IMG/VR virus record: IMGVR_UViG_3300036715_002535
Coordinates: 1-64,000 of that record
DNA: 64,000 nucleotides
Direction: 5' to 3' (one strand)
Source: a virus
In this document: piece by piece, positions 62,528-64,000 of the stretch
Layout: each line of letters opens with the position of its first letter
Numbering within the stretch: the first letter of the stretch is position 1
The notes under the pieces: model-generated
The model's database searches: none
The model's input: only the letters and a program-made list of their open reading frames with translations
Told to the model about the DNA's origin: nothing
Made by a program: the position numbers and the translations under genes

Positions 62528-62705
62528 TCCTGATGTCAAGAAGGTTCTGGACTTCAATCTGAATACCCCTGTCGAGCTAACTGAGGAAACGAAGTTGGTG
62601 GATCTGCAGATGGATAGTCTGGACGACTTGGAAATGGTCATGGCCCTCGAAGAGAGGTTCGACATTCAGGTAGACGATCGGGATATAGAGAAGTTCGGGA
62701 CGTAG
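62511..62705 (+). CDS. Truncated acyl-carrier-protein-like protein (64 aa)
   Basis: LTEETKLVDLQMDSLDDLEM and VMALEERFDIQVDD carry the ACP DSL motif; the Ser (about residue 36) is the phosphopantetheine site. The protein ends at ...EKFGT, where ACPs normally go on with the fourth helix (about 12-15 residues more). TTG 62511 overlaps the lipoprotein gene and no good ribosome site is seen, so expression may depend on coupling. Confidence 0.7.
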   Translation: MSFRTDPDVKKVLDFNLNTPVELTEETKLVDLQMDSLDDLEMVMALEERFDIQVDDRDIEKFGT

Positions 62706-62727
62706 TGAACTGTCTTGCAAAACTCAC

Positions 62728-62745
62728 TTGACAATTAAATTGTCA
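62728..62745 (+). promoter_or_regulatory. Operator remnant of the promoter family, without -10
   Basis: TTGACA at 62728-62733 followed by AATTAAATTGTCA: TGACAATT and AATTGTCA form an 8-bp dyad. The -10 box is missing; TTGTCA is followed by TCCGTGGAGG, the ribosome site. It looks like a copy that has lost its right flank. Confidence 0.7.
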
Positions 62746-62763
62746 TCCGTGGAGGATCCAATC

Positions 62764-63054
62764 ATGGTATCCAGCAACAAGCGTGGTGTGATCGTACTGA
62801 ATGAGAAGTACGGCACACGTTACATCGAAGCGGATACTCCGGAACAGAAAGGTGAGGCAGCTTGCCGAATCATTCGTGAACGCATCACCAACAAGTGGTA
62901 CGATGAGCACGAAGTTGAAATGGCGAAGATGGTTCTTGACCTGGTCGATGTCGAGAAGCGCTATGCCCGTGCCTGGTCCTTCCTGAGCAAGCGAAATGGG
63001 TACGAGTACGAGGGAATCGAAATTGTTTTTCTCGAAACGGCATCGGGGGAATGA
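62764..63054 (+). CDS. Hypothetical protein (96 aa)
   Basis: Not recognised. ATG 62764 with GGAGG. GVIVLNEKYGTRYIEADT then helices (EVEMAKMVLDLVDVEKRYAR). It overlaps the next ATG by ATGATG. Confidence 0.6.
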   Translation: MVSSNKRGVIVLNEKYGTRYIEADTPEQKGEAACRIIRERITNKWYDEHEVEMAKMVLDLVDVEKRYARAWSFLSKRNGYEYEGIEIVFLETASGE

Positions 63055-63241
63055 TGTATCCCATGACCAGATTCCAGCAACGGTTGCTCAAGCGCATCTG
63101 TCGGAGACTGGTCGTACAAGGACCGGACCATCAGAAGAACATCATCATCAGATCATGGACCAAGCTGCCAAAGAGCAGTTCACAGAAGACAATGTCCCCA
63201 CCCTGAGAGGGTTCCTACATGAGTGTTTCATCCATACGTGA
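63051..63241 (+). pseudogene. Small conserved-type protein with apparent -1 frame change (about 62 aa)
   Basis: ATG 63051 reads MMYPMTRFQQRLLKRICRRL then VVQGPDHQKNII and stops at 63206. In the -1 frame the sequence goes on as HQIMDQAAKEQFTEDN then VPTLRGFLHECF to TGA 63241. Together these match my memory of a small phage protein family with ...QGPDHxxNI...EFTEDNxPTLxxFLxECF. The change falls in a CAT/ATC triplet repeat, where indel errors are common. Confidence 0.5.
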
Positions 63242-63665
63242 GAAGGTCCTCGAAGTTCTGAAGGATGGTCGTTATCGAACCACCGCTGGAGTGTGGTACG
63301 ATGGTAGGTTTCTCCCGCTCTTCCAACCAGCAGACATTCGCATTGAATTAAATCTGATGGTTGATGAGGGACTAATCTCAAAGGTTCGGGATAACTTCAT
63401 CGCCTACTTCTACATTCCCCAACCAGAGAAGCCCAAGAAAGTTCAGATCACCATCGCTGGCCTCACTGGATCCGGCAAGACCATCGTGGGGGCGATCATC
63501 GAGAAAGCACTCCGTGAAGCTGGGATCCAGGTTCAACCTTTCGTTTCCAAGGATGGAGATCAGGACTTCAAGAGGGATCTCCTCGAGGATGAGAGGATGA
63601 AAGAAGTCCTCCCCACTATCTCTGTGGTTATCGAAGAGAATCAGCTTCATAAGGGTCCTCAGTGA
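63219..63665 (+). CDS. P-loop protein with winged-helix N-terminus (148 aa)
   Basis: Residues 1-70 look like a winged helix (VLEVLKDGRYRTTAGVWYD, then RIELNLMVDEGLISKVRD). The second half has ITIAGLTGSGKTIVGAIIEK, a Walker A, then an Arg/Asp-rich region. Short for an ATPase. Known examples of such fusions act as regulators or kinases; not assigned here. Confidence 0.6.
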   Translation: MSVSSIREKVLEVLKDGRYRTTAGVWYDGRFLPLFQPADIRIELNLMVDEGLISKVRDNFIAYFYIPQPEKPKKVQITIAGLTGSGKTIVGAIIEKALREAGIQVQPFVSKDGDQDFKRDLLEDERMKEVLPTISVVIEENQLHKGPQ

Positions 63666-63883
63666 ACAAGCACCTTTCCGCAGATGTAGTCTGGTGGCTA
63701 CACGGAAAACCCATCTACGTTGATGGGGTTCAGATCGCGGAAGTGATTCGTAGTGCGGGTCACTTTACAATCCGTAACCTTCGTCCGAATGGTACAACTG
63801 GTGTCTGCTATACATCCAACACCAAGGAGGAGCTTCGTGGTTGGCTCGACAGCAACTATCCTGGTTGGAGTCAAGAGAAATGA
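63662..63883 (+). CDS. Hypothetical protein (73 aa)
   Basis: Not recognised. GTG 63662 overlaps the previous stop. VVWWLHGKPIYVDGVQIAEV then GVCYTSNTKEELRGWLDSNY: a compact beta-alpha protein. Confidence 0.55.
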   Translation: MNKHLSADVVWWLHGKPIYVDGVQIAEVIRSAGHFTIRNLRPNGTTGVCYTSNTKEELRGWLDSNYPGWSQEK

Positions 63884-63939
63884 CCTTCGCAGAGTTAGTT
63901 ACCACTCAAACCTGTTGTGGTTCCGCTCTCGAGGCCTAA
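63880..63939 (+). CDS. Possible 19-residue peptide at window end
   Basis: ATG 63880 overlaps the preceding TGA; reads MTFAELVTTQTCCGSALEA and stops. The ATGA coupling suggests translation, but it is very short. The last 61 bases of the window show nothing else. Confidence 0.25.
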   Translation: MTFAELVTTQTCCGSALEA

Positions 63940-64000
63940 GCGCTCTTCGACAACAGAGATCACTTTAGAACGAGATTCGTAAGGTCCAATCATCTTATCC

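Noticed and set aside
1-64000. tRNA genes, integrase or attachment sites.
   Set aside because: No cloverleaf-like stretch in any gap, no tyrosine or serine recombinase motif in any frame; the gaps are short and explained by promoters or hairpins.

Overview
The window is 64 kb of a tailed double-stranded DNA bacteriophage (Caudoviricetes), probably a large myovirus-like one. The evidence is a packaging and head block (large terminase, portal, prohead-protease-like protein), several long repetitive tail fibres, and a long run of tightly overlapping small genes. Many genes carry AGGAGG-type ribosome sites and ATGA, GTGA or TAATG overlaps. The host is probably a Gram-negative bacterium: several genes encode lipoproteins with clear lipoboxes, and the promoters are sigma70-like. 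Two bacteriohemerythrins suggest a host from an oxic/anoxic interface. No tRNA, integrase, repressor, CRISPR array or origin was recognised.

Layout. Positions 1-3037 (minus) hold a structural-type protein, one complete and one edge-truncated GIY-YIG homing endonuclease, and two small proteins. Positions 3084-14080 (plus) hold the large terminase with a 131-residue mini-intein inside its Walker A loop, the portal, a prohead-protease-like protein, a GIY-YIG endonuclease, a TGT-like fragment and a TOPRIM primase-like protein. Positions 14098-25276 carry the fibre cluster, an HNH nuclease, a deoxyribosyltransferase-like protein, a dNMP-kinase-like protein and a SprT-like metalloprotein. Positions 25327-29534 (minus) hold a 994-residue fibre ending in a 14-glycine linker and a Hint domain, then a TnpB.

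From 29.6 kb onward lies an accessory region driven by a dispersed family of near-identical promoters. In these, TTGACA and TATATT are 16 bp apart and a dyad of consensus CCCTTGACA/TGTCAAGGG covers the -35 box and spacer. The genes here include two bacteriohemerythrins, a kelch-like lipoprotein, a CCA-adding/HD protein, an SMR-like transporter, a DEDDh exonuclease, a MESH1/SpoT-like HD hydrolase, a macro-like protein, a SWIM protein, a J-domain protein, a dual-specificity-phosphatase-like protein, QueC, a metallophosphoesterase, a truncated acyl-carrier protein and many small Cys-rich or membrane proteins.

The most striking unit is the minus-strand operon from 50542 down to 45604. Its first gene is a peptide chain release factor lacking domain 1. 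Its frame is broken exactly at a copy of the bacterial prfB (RF2) +1 recoding signal: an internal GGAGG, a 3-nt spacer, then CTT TGA. The same operon ends with a radical SAM protein of the RiPP-maturation type (CX7CX2C motif), translationally coupled to a small Cys-rich protein. Four other genes also seem to run across a frame change, so indels in this assembly have to be excluded before accepting recoding.

Functions were read from motifs by eye. No database search was run, and many small genes remain unassigned.
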